This document shows, one piece after another, positions 16,412 through 24,840 of a DNA stretch of 64,000 nucleotides. Origin of the DNA: Frateuria edaphi (lineage in GTDB: Bacteria; Pseudomonadota; Gammaproteobacteria; Xanthomonadales; Rhodanobacteraceae); NCBI RefSeq assembly GCF_021117405.1, contig NZ_CP088251.1, positions 1,426,001 through 1,490,000 on the forward strand, in the 5' to 3' direction. The number at the start of each line of letters is the position of its first letter. The first letter of the stretch is position 1. A model generated the notes under the pieces. That model searched no databases, was not told the origin of the DNA, and saw only the letters and a list, made by a program, of their open reading frames with translations. Position numbers and translations under genes: made by a program.

Positions 16412-17899
16412 ATGTCCCAGGGTCTTTCCGTAAGCGATGTCGTCAACGTCCAGGTGGTGATGTCGCCCCTGGCAGCGGCCGTGCGCAACTTCGGCGCGCT
16501 GCTGATCCTCGGCGACGCCAGCGTCATCGATACCGACGAGCGCCTGCGCCAGTACAGCACGCTCGATGCCGTCGCCGCCGACTTCGGCAGCTCGGCGCCG
16601 GAGTACAAGGCCGCCGACCTGTTCTTCAGCCAGTCGCCGCAGCCCTCGATCGTCTACGTCGGTAAGTGGGCGCGCGCGGCCACCTCTGGCCGGCTGCTGG
16701 GCGGTGCGCTCAGCGCGTCGGAGCAGGCGCTCAGCAACTTCACCGCGATCGCCGATGGCGCGATGGACATCAGCGTCGACGGCACGTCCAACAACCTCAC
16801 TACGCTTGACTTCAGCGGTGCGACCAACCTCAACGGCGTGGCATCGATCATCACGACCGCGCTTGCCGGCGCGGCTGCCGTGGTCTGGGACAGCGTCTAC
16901 AGCCGCTTCGTGGTCACCAGCATCACCACGGGTGCGACATCGGCGGTCAGCTTTGCCGACGCCCCGGCGACCGGCACCGACATCTCCGGTCTGCTGGGGC
17001 TCACCAGCACGGACGGCGGTCGTCGGGTGACGGGCGTGTCGGCTGAAGCGCTGGTCGACGCCGTGCAGGCGCTCGCCAACAAGTCGAACGACTGGTACGG
17101 GCTGTACGTGGCTGCCTCGGCTGTGCCCGAATCCAGCGATGTGCTGGCGGTGGCCGCGTTCGTGGAAGGCGCCAGTCCCTCGCGGATCTTCGGCGTGACC
17201 ACGCAGGACGCGGCGGCGCTCGATGGCACCCTGGACACCGACATCGCCAGCCAGCTCAAGGCGCTCCTCTACAAGCGCACCTTCGTGCAGTACAGCTCCT
17301 CGAGCGCTTACGCGACCGCGTCGCTGTTCGGTCGGGCTTTCACCGTCGACTTCACCGGCAACAACACGGTGATCACGCTGAAGTTCAAGCAGGAGCCGGG
17401 AGTGGCTGCCGAGACCCTGTCCGAGAGCCAGGCCGCCGCGCTCGCGGGCAAGAACTGCAACGTCTTCGTGGCCTACAACAACGCCACTGCGATCGTGCAG
17501 CAGGGTGTCATGGCCAATGGCTACTTCTTCGACGAAGTGCACGGCACCGACTGGCTGCAGAACAGCATCCAGACGGCGATCTACAACTTGCTCTACACCA
17601 GCCCGACGAAGATCCCGCAGACCGATGCGGGCGTGAACCAGGTGGTGGCCACCATCGACCAGCAGCTCGAGCAGGCGGTCGCCAATGGCCTCGTGGCGCC
17701 GGGGGTCTGGAATGCCCCGGGCTTCGGCGCGCTGGCGCAGGGGCAGACCCTGGCCAAGGGCTACTACGTCTACGCCCCGCCGGTGGCGGACCAGGCGCAG
17801 GCCGACCGCGAGGCCCGCAAGGCACCGACCCTGCAGGTCGCGATCAAGCTGGCCGGTGCGGTGCACTTCGCCAACGTGATCGTCAACGTCAACCGCTGA
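16412..17899 (+). CDS. Tail sheath protein, DUF3383-type
   Basis: 495 residues, start [19 protein letters not shown]. It has the DUF3383 pattern: [42 protein letters not shown], a central beta domain, and the C-terminal part [27 protein letters not shown]. It forms the contractile sleeve around the tube. GGAG precedes the ATG. Its presence establishes a contractile tail. Confidence 0.9.
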   Translation: MSQGLSVSDVVNVQVVMSPLAAAVRNFGALLILGDASVIDTDERLRQYSTLDAVAADFGSSAPEYKAADLFFSQSPQPSIVYVGKWARAATSGRLLGGALSASEQALSNFTAIADGAMDISVDGTSNNLTTLDFSGATNLNGVASIITTALAGAAAVVWDSVYSRFVVTSITTGATSAVSFADAPATGTDISGLLGLTSTDGGRRVTGVSAEALVDAVQALANKSNDWYGLYVAASAVPESSDVLAVAAFVEGASPSRIFGVTTQDAAALDGTLDTDIASQLKALLYKRTFVQYSSSSAYATASLFGRAFTVDFTGNNTVITLKFKQEPGVAAETLSESQAAALAGKNCNVFVAYNNATAIVQQGVMANGYFFDEVHGTDWLQNSIQTAIYNLLYTSPTKIPQTDAGVNQVVATIDQQLEQAVANGLVAPGVWNAPGFGALAQGQTLAKGYYVYAPPVADQAQADREARKAPTLQVAIKLAGAVHFANVIVNVNR

Positions 17900-17914
17900 T
17901 CCGAGGAATAACCG

Positions 17915-18364
17915 ATGAGCACCGGGAAGACCTATTCGTTCCTCAACATCCAGGCCACGATCGCCGGCCCGGGTGGCAACTTCAACCTCGGCAACGGCGC
18001 GGGCGCGGCGGAAGAGGGCATCACCATCGAGCCGGCCGGCGACAAGAGCACCATGACGATCGGCGCCGACGGCGCAGGCATGCACAGCCTGCACGCGGAC
18101 AAGTCCGGCACGGTCACGGTGCGCCTGCTCAAGACCTCGCCGCAGAACGCCAAGCTGCAGGCGATGTACGACCTGCAGACGGCCGATTCCCGCCTGCACG
18201 GCCAGAACGTCATCGCGATCACCAACACCGGCAGCAACGACAACATCGGCTGCCGTGGCGTGGCCTTCAAGAAGGCCCCCACGATCACGTACGCCAAGGA
18301 CGGCGCGATGATGGAGTGGACGTTCGACGCGATCGCGATCGACCGCCTGCTCGGCACGTACTGA
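17915..18364 (+). CDS. Tail tube protein, DUF3277-type
   Basis: 149 residues: KTYSFLNIQATIAGPGGNFNLG at the start, then DKSTMTIGADGAGMHSLHADKSGTVTVRLLKTSP, typical of the tube protein that follows the DUF3383 sheath. GAGGAA ribosome site. Stacked hexamers form the inner tube. Confidence 0.88.
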   Translation: MSTGKTYSFLNIQATIAGPGGNFNLGNGAGAAEEGITIEPAGDKSTMTIGADGAGMHSLHADKSGTVTVRLLKTSPQNAKLQAMYDLQTADSRLHGQNVIAITNTGSNDNIGCRGVAFKKAPTITYAKDGAMMEWTFDAIAIDRLLGTY

Positions 18365-18374
18365 GGCCCGCCCG

Positions 18375-18782
18375 ATGACTGAGTTCGAGATCAACGGGCA
18401 GACCTACCAGGCGGCCAAGCTGGACGCCTTCAAGCAGTTCCACATCGCGCGCCGGCTTGCGCCGCTGCATGCCGGGCTGAGCAAGGCCATGGGGGGCGGC
18501 ACGCTGGGCGAGGATGCCTTCAGCCCGGCCATCGCCGAGGCGGTCGCGGGCATGCCGGACGCCGACTGCGACTACATCCTGCAGTCCTGTCTGGCGGTAG
18601 TGAAGCGCCGCCAGGGCGATCGCTGGGTGTCGATCATGGCGGTGGGCGCCAAGGCGCTCACCTTCGATGACATCGACATGGGCGCGATGCTCCAGGTCGC
18701 CGGCCAGGTGATCACGGAGAACATCGGCGGTTTTTTCGGCGCGAGTGCCGATCCGTCCGGAGCGGCGATCCCGCCGGCGTGA
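18375..18782 (+). CDS. Tail assembly chaperone, G-like
   Basis: 135 residues between tube and tape-measure genes, the fixed place of tail chaperones. The N-terminal FEINGQTYQAAKLDAFKQFHIARRL fits the family. Near the 3' end, codons for GGFFG contain a T TTT TTC heptamer at 18731-18737; a -1 slip there leads into the frame of the following ORF. The chaperones coat the tape measure during tube assembly. Confidence 0.75.
   Translation: MTEFEINGQTYQAAKLDAFKQFHIARRLAPLHAGLSKAMGGGTLGEDAFSPAIAEAVAGMPDADCDYILQSCLAVVKRRQGDRWVSIMAVGAKALTFDDIDMGAMLQVAGQVITENIGGFFGASADPSGAAIPPA
18731..18737 (+). promoter_or_regulatory. Slippery heptamer for -1 programmed frameshifting (G/GT)
   Basis: TTTTTTC in the X XXY YYZ register of the G-like frame. 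After a -1 shift the frame is open, without a stop, through to the end of the next ORF at 18958. The fusion would have about 194 residues: 121 before the site and 73 after. Confidence 0.7.
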
Positions 18783-18958
18783 CCTGGGCCAGCCTCCCTG
18801 GCGGGGAGGACTGGCTGCTGCGGCCAGTCGTGCGCCGCATGTGCCTCTACGAAAGCCTCAAGGACGGGTCGCTCGACCTGGCCGACATCGCCCTGATGAA
18901 TGACGCCCTCGACGTGGTCGCCGAGAACGAACGCATCGCCGCAGGATTGAAGCCATGA
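18779..18958 (+). CDS. Second tail chaperone segment (T-like), probably made by frameshift
   Basis: 59 residues if read from GTG at 18779, which overlaps the G-like stop. It is the -1 frame relative to the upstream gene and ends 4 bases inside the tape-measure start. Segment DWLLRPVVRRMCLYESLKDGSLDLADIALMNDAL is typical of the short ORF at this place. I think its main product is the frameshift fusion rather than a free peptide. Confidence 0.7.
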   Translation: MTWASLPGGEDWLLRPVVRRMCLYESLKDGSLDLADIALMNDALDVVAENERIAAGLKP

Positions 18959-20817
18959 GCACCAGCACCATCAAGGAATTCCTGGTCCGCCTGGGCTACA
19001 AGGTCGACGCCACCGGCGAGCGCAAGTTCGTGGACGGCGTGAACAACGCTACGAAGGTGGTCAACGGCCTTGGCACGGCGCTCAAGGTGCTCGCCGCCGG
19101 CGGTGCGGCGGCCGGTGCGATGGCTTGGTTTGGCAAGATGGCCAACTCGCTGGAGGGTCTCTACTACTCCAGCCAGCGTGCCGGCGCGTCGGCGAAGAAC
19201 CTGCAGGCGTTCGGCTACGCCGCGGCGCAGATGGGGTCCTCCGTCGAGGAGGCGCAGAGCACGGTGCAGGGCTTCCGGCAGTGGATGCTCAACAACCCGG
19301 GCAGCGAAATGTGGTTGCGGGGCCTGGGCGTCGGTACCCGCGACGCGCGCGGCAAGCTTCGGGACACCACCGAGCTGCTGCAGGACCTGGGCCAGAAGTT
19401 CGCCCAGATGCCGACGTACCGGGCAAACCAATACGCACAGCTCCTCGGCATCCCGCTGAAGCTGCGCCTGGCGCTGCAGGAGGGCATGGGCGGCTACATC
19501 GCCGACTACCGCAAGATGCTCGCGGAGGCCGGGCTCGACTCGGACAAGGCGGCGAAGCGATCGCACGAGTTCCTCACGCAGGTGCGCGGGCTGGGCGGTG
19601 CCTTCCAGGTGCTCGGCCTGAAGATCGCCTCGGCCCTGATGGGTAGCGGCGGGGGCGGTGGGGCGCTCAACCGCTTCCGGCACCTGCTGCTCACGCACTC
19701 CGAACAGATCACGCGCGTGGTCGGCCGGCTTGCAGACTTCCTGCTGACGCTGTTCGAACGCCTGCTCAATTGGCTGGACCGGATCGACTGGGACAAGCTC
19801 GATCGGGGGATGGGCAAGTTGTTCGGCCGCGCCGGGCAGATCGCCGGCAGCTTCGACCAGTGGAAGACGGCGGCCCTCGCTCTAGGTGCGGTGCTGGCGG
19901 CCAGTGTGCTCGCTCCTGTCCTGTCGATCGTGGCGGGCGTGGGCCGGCTGATCCCGCTGCTAGGCACGGCCGCCGGCGGACTGCAGGCGCTGGGCGTGGC
20001 GGGCGCTGCAGTCGGCGGCTGGAAGCTCGGGCAACTGATTGATCAGCACACCGGCTTCAGCCAGAGCGGCGCGGGCCATGCCACCGGGCGCGCGATTGCT
20101 TCCGTGCTGGCCATGTTCGGCAACAGTGACGCGCAGGCAGCGATCGATCTGGAGGACTACAACTCGCACGATCCGACATGGCGCAAGAACTGGCTGGCGG
20201 CCTACCGCAAGTGGTCCGATGCGGACAAGGCGAACTTCGGGAAGGAACATCCGGAGTTTCTGCGTCTGATGCAGCAAGCCATGCCGCTTGGCGTGCGCAA
20301 CAACAACCCCGGCAACCTGCGCACGGGGGCGGGCGGTACGTTTGGACGGTACGGCAGCGCGCAGCAGGGCCTCAACGCCCTGGGCCGACAGCTTCGCAGC
20401 TACTACAACGGCACGTCGGCGGCCGCGGGGCATAAACGCCTGCGCACCCTGCACGACATCATCAGCACGTACGCGCCCAGCAGCGAGAACAACACCGGCG
20501 CGTACATCGGCGCACTGGCCAAGCAGCTCGGTGTCGGCGCTGACACACCGCTCAACCGCAACGACCCGGCGCAGCTGTCGGCCCTCATGCGCGGCATCGT
20601 CCAGCACGAGAACGGCGTGAACCCGTACAGCGCCGAGATGTTCCGCGCCGCGGCATCGAGCGTGGGCCAGGCCAGCAAGGGCGCCAGCGTGCACGCCGAG
20701 ACCAACATCTACGTGCAGGGTGGCAGTAGCCCGGAATCCACTGCGCAGGCTGTAGCCGGCAAGCAGAACAGCGTGAATCAGCGCCTTTATCGTGACTTCG
20801 GAGCCGCGGTTTCATGA
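18955..20817 (+). CDS. Tape measure protein with C-terminal muramidase-like domain
   Basis: 620 residues. The N-terminus (TIKEFLVRLGYKVDATGERKF) and the following helical region with hydrophobic segments (for example residues 305-335) are typical of tape measures, which set tail length. From about residue 443, GVRNNNPGNLRTG and the next 110 residues form a peptidoglycan-hydrolase domain (structural lysozyme P5 type, with GAYIGALAKQLGV and MRGIVQHENG). This would cut the wall locally during DNA injection. The start is coupled to the chaperone stop. Confidence 0.85.
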   Translation: MSTSTIKEFLVRLGYKVDATGERKFVDGVNNATKVVNGLGTALKVLAAGGAAAGAMAWFGKMANSLEGLYYSSQRAGASAKNLQAFGYAAAQMGSSVEEAQSTVQGFRQWMLNNPGSEMWLRGLGVGTRDARGKLRDTTELLQDLGQKFAQMPTYRANQYAQLLGIPLKLRLALQEGMGGYIADYRKMLAEAGLDSDKAAKRSHEFLTQVRGLGGAFQVLGLKIASALMGSGGGGGALNRFRHLLLTHSEQITRVVGRLADFLLTLFERLLNWLDRIDWDKLDRGMGKLFGRAGQIAGSFDQWKTAALALGAVLAASVLAPVLSIVAGVGRLIPLLGTAAGGLQALGVAGAAVGGWKLGQLIDQHTGFSQSGAGHATGRAIASVLAMFGNSDAQAAIDLEDYNSHDPTWRKNWLAAYRKWSDADKANFGKEHPEFLRLMQQAMPLGVRNNNPGNLRTGAGGTFGRYGSAQQGLNALGRQLRSYYNGTSAAAGHKRLRTLHDIISTYAPSSENNTGAYIGALAKQLGVGADTPLNRNDPAQLSALMRGIVQHENGVNPYSAEMFRAAASSVGQASKGASVHAETNIYVQGGSSPESTAQAVAGKQNSVNQRLYRDFGAAVS

Positions 20818-21443
20818 GCATCCTCTCTGCCCTCGGACTGGCCACCCTCGGCCAGGTGGTCGACGTGTTGCTTCGGCATCGGCGCGCGATCGGCACCATC
20901 GTCCCGCAGGTGGTGCTCGAGGAGCAGGCGATCGATGACCTGTTCATTTCCAGCCATCCGGTCGAGCGCGGCGCGAATATCACCGACCACGCGGTCAAGC
21001 AGCCCGTCCAGCTGCTGATGCGCTGCGGCTGGAGCTATTCCGGCACGCTGACCAACATCACCGCCTCAGGCCTGGCGCCCGGGCCGCGTGAGGCCTACCA
21101 GGCGCTCAGGGATCTGCAGGAGAGCCGGCAGCCGTTCGACGTGGTGACCCCGAAACGGGCCTACAAGAACATGCTGATCAAGCGCCTGACGCAGACCACC
21201 GCGGTGGACACGGAGAACGCGCTGATCGTCCAGGTCGAGATGCAGGAGGTGATCCTGGTTGACGCGATCCTCGGCCCGGCCAACGGAAGCATCGGGCAAG
21301 CCCAAAGCGTGGGCCCGACCGACAACACCACCGACAACGGGGCCTTTCAGGCGCCAGTGAACCTCGGTGCCAAGCAGCTCACCGATGTCACCGGCAACCT
21401 GTCGGCATCGGACAACGCCACACTGGACGGAGTCCTGCCATGA
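20814..21443 (+). CDS. Tail/baseplate protein (Dit-like position)
   Basis: 209 residues beginning MSILSALGLATLGQVVDVLL. Motifs EEQAIDDLFISSHPVERGANITDHAV and YQALRDLQESRQPFDVVTPKRAYKNMLI are standard for the baseplate protein that follows the tape measure and connects tube and hub. The start overlaps the tape-measure stop. Confidence 0.7.
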   Translation: MSILSALGLATLGQVVDVLLRHRRAIGTIVPQVVLEEQAIDDLFISSHPVERGANITDHAVKQPVQLLMRCGWSYSGTLTNITASGLAPGPREAYQALRDLQESRQPFDVVTPKRAYKNMLIKRLTQTTAVDTENALIVQVEMQEVILVDAILGPANGSIGQAQSVGPTDNTTDNGAFQAPVNLGAKQLTDVTGNLSASDNATLDGVLP

Positions 21444-21757
21444 CCCGTCAGGTATTCGAGATCCCGCTGTCGGCGCGCAGCCAGCGATGCTCGGTCACGC
21501 TGCTCAACGTCAACTACCAGCTGGCGGTGCAGTGGCGCGCGGCGGCTGGCCAGTGGGTGCTGGACCTGCTCGACGCGTCAGGCAACCCGGTTGTGCAGGG
21601 ACTGCCGCTGGTGACCGGCTCGGATCTGCTCGGCCAATTCGGTCATCTGGGTATCGGCGGCGCGCTGGTGGTGATGCTCGACAGCGGCGCCGGCGATGCC
21701 GTGACCTTCGACAACCTTGGAACAAACGCGCACCTGCGCTTCGTGGTGGAGCGATGA
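21440..21757 (+). CDS. Baseplate plug-like protein
   Basis: 105 residues, all-beta, MTRQVFEIPLSARSQRCSVTLLN then WVLDLLDASGNPVVQGLPLVTGSDLL. This small family is always found between Dit-like and hub genes and is described as a baseplate plug. It overlaps both neighbours by 4 bases. Confidence 0.65.
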   Translation: MTRQVFEIPLSARSQRCSVTLLNVNYQLAVQWRAAAGQWVLDLLDASGNPVVQGLPLVTGSDLLGQFGHLGIGGALVVMLDSGAGDAVTFDNLGTNAHLRFVVER

Positions 21758-22719
21758 CGAAGCAATACCTGCGCAAGATCGAGCTGTCGGTCAGCGGCAT
21801 CGCAGACGCCTATGACCTGTCCGACCTCCACGTCGAGTTCCAGGTCAACAACGCGATCGTCGGTACGCCGAAGTGGGCAACGCTGCGGATCTGGAACCTG
21901 GGCCCGGACAAGGCCACCCAGATCATCCGCGAGTTCACCGGCGTGACGTTGGCGGTGGGCTATGCCGACCTGGACGCACAGCGCATCATCGCCGGCGAGA
22001 TCGCGCAGGTGGCCTACGGGCGGGAGAACGCGGTCGACACCTACCTGGACCTGATGGTGCAGGACGCCGACCGGGCGCTTTTGTGGGGGACCATCTCCAA
22101 GTCGCTCGACATTGGTTGGACCGACGACCAGGTCCTCGATGCAGTACTGGCCGAGTGGGGTAAGGGCCCCAGTCCGATCACCCTGGGCCACAAGCCCGCG
22201 TTCAAGGGACAACCGGCCGGAGACGCAATTGTTCTGCACGGCGCGCTGTTCGACGTCATGGAAGAGCTGGCGCATAGGCAGGACTGCAACTGGTTCGTGG
22301 AGGACCAGCAGCTCTACGTGGTGCCGAAAGCTGAGGTCATGGCAGATGATGGCGCGCCGGTGCTGACGCCGGAAAGCGGACTGCTGGGCACGCCAGTGCT
22401 CACCTACCAGGGCATCCAGGGCCGCTGCCTGATGAACCCTGCCATCAAGGTCGGGCGGACCGTACGCTTGCGGAACGCCGACATCACCCAGCTGGCGCTC
22501 AAGTCTTCGATTATCGGCATCACCGACCCGGCAAGCATCGTTCCTACCCTCAACAACCCGATCGAGACCTACGGCACCTACAAGGTGCTGGCCGTCACGC
22601 ACGAAGGGAACTCGCGCGAGAACCAGTGGGAGACGCGGTTCGTCTGCTGCGACGTCGACAACACAGCTTTCACCGGCGGCCCAGGCCTGGTCAGCGTGCC
22701 CTCCGGAGGCGCCCTTTGA
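21754..22719 (+). CDS. Baseplate hub protein
   Basis: 321 residues: YLRKIELSVSGIADAYDLSDLHVEFQV, then WATLRIWNLGPDKATQI, and a second half with ELAHRQDCNWFVEDQQLYVVPK, as in hub proteins (gp44/gp27 type) that hold the spike. It overlaps the plug gene and the spike gene. Confidence 0.72.
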   Translation: MTKQYLRKIELSVSGIADAYDLSDLHVEFQVNNAIVGTPKWATLRIWNLGPDKATQIIREFTGVTLAVGYADLDAQRIIAGEIAQVAYGRENAVDTYLDLMVQDADRALLWGTISKSLDIGWTDDQVLDAVLAEWGKGPSPITLGHKPAFKGQPAGDAIVLHGALFDVMEELAHRQDCNWFVEDQQLYVVPKAEVMADDGAPVLTPESGLLGTPVLTYQGIQGRCLMNPAIKVGRTVRLRNADITQLALKSSIIGITDPASIVPTLNNPIETYGTYKVLAVTHEGNSRENQWETRFVCCDVDNTAFTGGPGLVSVPSGGAL

Positions 22720-23402
22720 ACAACGAACAGCGGTTCGACGATCCGCAGACGACCATGCGGCGCGCGGTGCGGCGTTTCTTGGCAAACCTGTGGACAGCTA
22801 TGCCGGGGTACATCGTCGACTTCGACGCGGCGACGTGCACGGCGACCGTACAGCTGGGGGTGCAGGCAGTCGTCAGCCAGCCGGACGGATCGACGAGCAA
22901 CCAGAACATCACGGTGCTGCCCAGGGTTCCGGTAGTGTTCCCGCGCGGCGGAGGGTGCTCGCTAACCTTCCCGGTCCAGCCGGGCGATGAGTGTCTGGTG
23001 GTGTTCGCAGCGCGCTCCTGTGGCGCATGGAAACAATCTGGCGGATCGCAGGTTCAGTCGGCGCCGGGACGCCTGCACAGCTTGAGCGACGGCTTCGCGC
23101 TTCTGGGTACCAGCTCCCAGCCCAACGTGATTCAGAACCTAAGCACATCGACCACCCAGCTGCGCAGCGACGATGGCAGCACCTACGTGGAGCTCGACGC
23201 CGCCGGCCAAGTGCTCAACTTCGTCGCGCCAGGCGGATGCCACTTCACCACGCCCGAGGCGACCTTCAGCGGCAAGGTGACTGCATCCCAGGACATTGCT
23301 AGCACCGGCGGCGATGTGAAGGCCGGCACCGTCAGCCTGAAGAACCACCTGACCACGAACGTCACTGCGGGCAGCGGGCTGAGCGGCAAGCCGCAGCAGT
23401 AG
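22716..23402 (+). CDS. Baseplate spike protein (gpV / Gp138-like)
   Basis: 228 residues from a TTG coupled to the hub stop, with a strong GGAGG 7 bases before it. An N-terminal OB-like domain (MPGYIVDFDAATCTATVQLGV, then PVQPGDECLVVFAARSCGAW) is followed by a beta-helical C-terminus ending in KNHLTTNVTAGSGLSGKPQQ. It pierces the outer membrane on sheath contraction. Confidence 0.8.
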   Translation: MNNEQRFDDPQTTMRRAVRRFLANLWTAMPGYIVDFDAATCTATVQLGVQAVVSQPDGSTSNQNITVLPRVPVVFPRGGGCSLTFPVQPGDECLVVFAARSCGAWKQSGGSQVQSAPGRLHSLSDGFALLGTSSQPNVIQNLSTSTTQLRSDDGSTYVELDAAGQVLNFVAPGGCHFTTPEATFSGKVTASQDIASTGGDVKAGTVSLKNHLTTNVTAGSGLSGKPQQ

Positions 23403-23435
23403 TACGATGCCCCCGTTCAACGGACTGGAGGGGGC

Positions 23436-23852
23436 ATGAAATACCTGATCCTGATCGCGACCTTGCTGCCGGCGATGGCATTCGCGCAGCAGTTTCAACC
23501 GAACCAGCACTCGACGGTGACCGTTACCGCATCCAACGGCGCGAAGTGCACGATGGAGGTGGCGGGGAGCAGCAAGCCCAGCCCGTCAGCTGTCGCGGCT
23601 ATCCAGAAGGACTGCGAGCGCCAGCAACGTGGCAAGGCCATTCTGGCGATCACCGGACCCACCGAGGCCGACCTGATGGCCATGTCGCCCACCGATCGCG
23701 CGAAGGCGGTCAAGGCGCTGCGCTGCAAGGACGTGCGCGACAAGCTGGACATGCAGCGCGATCTTGAGGCTGCCGGCAGCACCGGCTACTACAACAAGAC
23801 GACGCTGCTAGAGCTAGAACGCAAGGAGTGCGGATCGAACGCCGCCCACTAA
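23436..23852 (+). CDS. Exported protein of unknown function inside the tail region
   Basis: 138 residues with a clear signal peptide (MKYLILIATLLPAMAFA, cut before QQFQP). The mature part has four cysteines and no motif I know. It has its own strong GGAGGGGG ribosome site and ends at a terminator, so it may be an independent cargo gene rather than a virion component. A periplasmic role is inferred from the signal peptide. Confidence 0.65.
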   Translation: MKYLILIATLLPAMAFAQQFQPNQHSTVTVTASNGAKCTMEVAGSSKPSPSAVAAIQKDCERQQRGKAILAITGPTEADLMAMSPTDRAKAVKALRCKDVRDKLDMQRDLEAAGSTGYYNKTTLLELERKECGSNAAH

Positions 23853-23857
23853 AAGAA

Positions 23858-23880
23858 GCCCGCCTAACGGCGGGCTTTTT
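23858..23880. terminator. Bidirectional terminator between convergent cargo genes
   Basis: Perfect stem GCCCGCC/GGCGGGC with loop TAAC. TTTTT follows on the plus strand and a T-rich stretch on the minus strand. It serves the exported protein gene and the convergent membrane-protein gene. Confidence 0.85.
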
Positions 23881-23882
23881 CG

Positions 23883-24440
23883 TTATAGGGAATCAAGGTT
23901 GTGTTTTATTTCCGCCATCGTGCTGTCGATGCTCGACTGCATTAGCCACGCCGACCCGGCGAAGACCACAACGGTAACGATCGCGAGAAAAAGATAGCTG
24001 CGCGCGCCGTATTTGCGGCGATGGAATAGATAGGCGGGGTAAGCGACCGCCCAGATAATGATCATGAGCAAGAACCAGCCCACGGGACCGTAGCCGCCCA
24101 ACTTCGGGTCACGCTCCATCCCGAACTGCGAAGCTTCAGCGGCTCCGAGTATCGCTGTTCCTGCAATGGTCACCACGACTATCAGCTGCAAATGGCTGCC
24201 TGGGCCCTGCAGCATGATCATGTTTCCGACCCAGAAGAAAATCAGCAGGACCGAAACCCAAGGCATCGCGAGCATCAGCATCGCGAGCGTTTCGGATCGC
24301 TTGACAGGAACAGCCTGCCGACGGGGCGGCGGAGGCGACGGCGGCGGCGCATTGCTGGCGAGTGGCCGTCCGCAGTGGATGCAAGAAGGCGCCGAGTCGC
24401 TGACGTTCGCGCCGCAGTCTGGGCATGCAATTAAGCCCAT
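23883..24440 (-). CDS. Zinc-ribbon membrane protein, phage cargo gene (moron)
   Basis: 185 residues on the strand opposite to all surrounding tail genes. The N-terminus is a zinc ribbon (CPDCGANVSDSAPSCIHCGRP), then a proline-rich spacer and four membrane segments (about residues 53-75, 82-100, 117-137 and 145-165). Base composition is visibly lower in GC than its neighbours. It interrupts the baseplate cluster and has its own terminator, the signs of a gene expressed from the prophage in the lysogen. Superinfection exclusion is possible but unproven. Confidence 0.75.
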   Translation of the reverse strand: MGLIACPDCGANVSDSAPSCIHCGRPLASNAPPPSPPPPRRQAVPVKRSETLAMLMLAMPWVSVLLIFFWVGNMIMLQGPGSHLQLIVVVTIAGTAILGAAEASQFGMERDPKLGGYGPVGWFLLMIIIWAVAYPAYLFHRRKYGARSYLFLAIVTVVVFAGSAWLMQSSIDSTMAEIKHNLDSL

Positions 24441-24486
24441 GAGATTCCCCTCCCTGTTGATTTAACAAAATAGTACAGGAACGCCG

Positions 24487-24840
24487 ATGCGCTACCGAAA
24501 GCTAACGGCCGACGGGGACTACTCCTTCGGCCACCAGCAGGCCGACGTCTACCGGGATCAGCCCGAAGCGGTCGCGCAGGCGATCCAGACGCGGCTGGGC
24601 CTGTATGCCGGCGACTGGTTCCTCGACACCACCGAGGGCACGCCGTGGCGGCAGGACGTACTCGGCAAGGGCACCGGCGGCATCTACGACCTGGTCATCC
24701 GCGAGCGGATCCTCGACACCCCGGGTGTCCTCTCGCTGGACGCCTACAGCAGCACCCTCGACCGTGACCGGCGCGCGCTCAGCGTGCAAGCCACCGTCAC
24801 GACCCTCTACGGCACCACCCAGGTACAGGCGACCCTCTGA
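24487..24840 (+). CDS. Baseplate wedge protein (gp46-like)
   Basis: 117 residues: MRYRKLTADGDYSFGHQQADVYRDQPEAV, then GDWFLDTTEGTPWRQDVLGKG, the standard small wedge protein before baseplate J. Its stop overlaps the J gene start. Confidence 0.75.
   Translation: MRYRKLTADGDYSFGHQQADVYRDQPEAVAQAIQTRLGLYAGDWFLDTTEGTPWRQDVLGKGTGGIYDLVIRERILDTPGVLSLDAYSSTLDRDRRALSVQATVTTLYGTTQVQATL

Noticed and set aside
23883-24440. Holin or toxin role for the opposite-strand membrane protein
   Set aside because: Four membrane spans plus a zinc ribbon and proline-rich spacer do not fit holins, and no antitoxin-like partner overlaps it.
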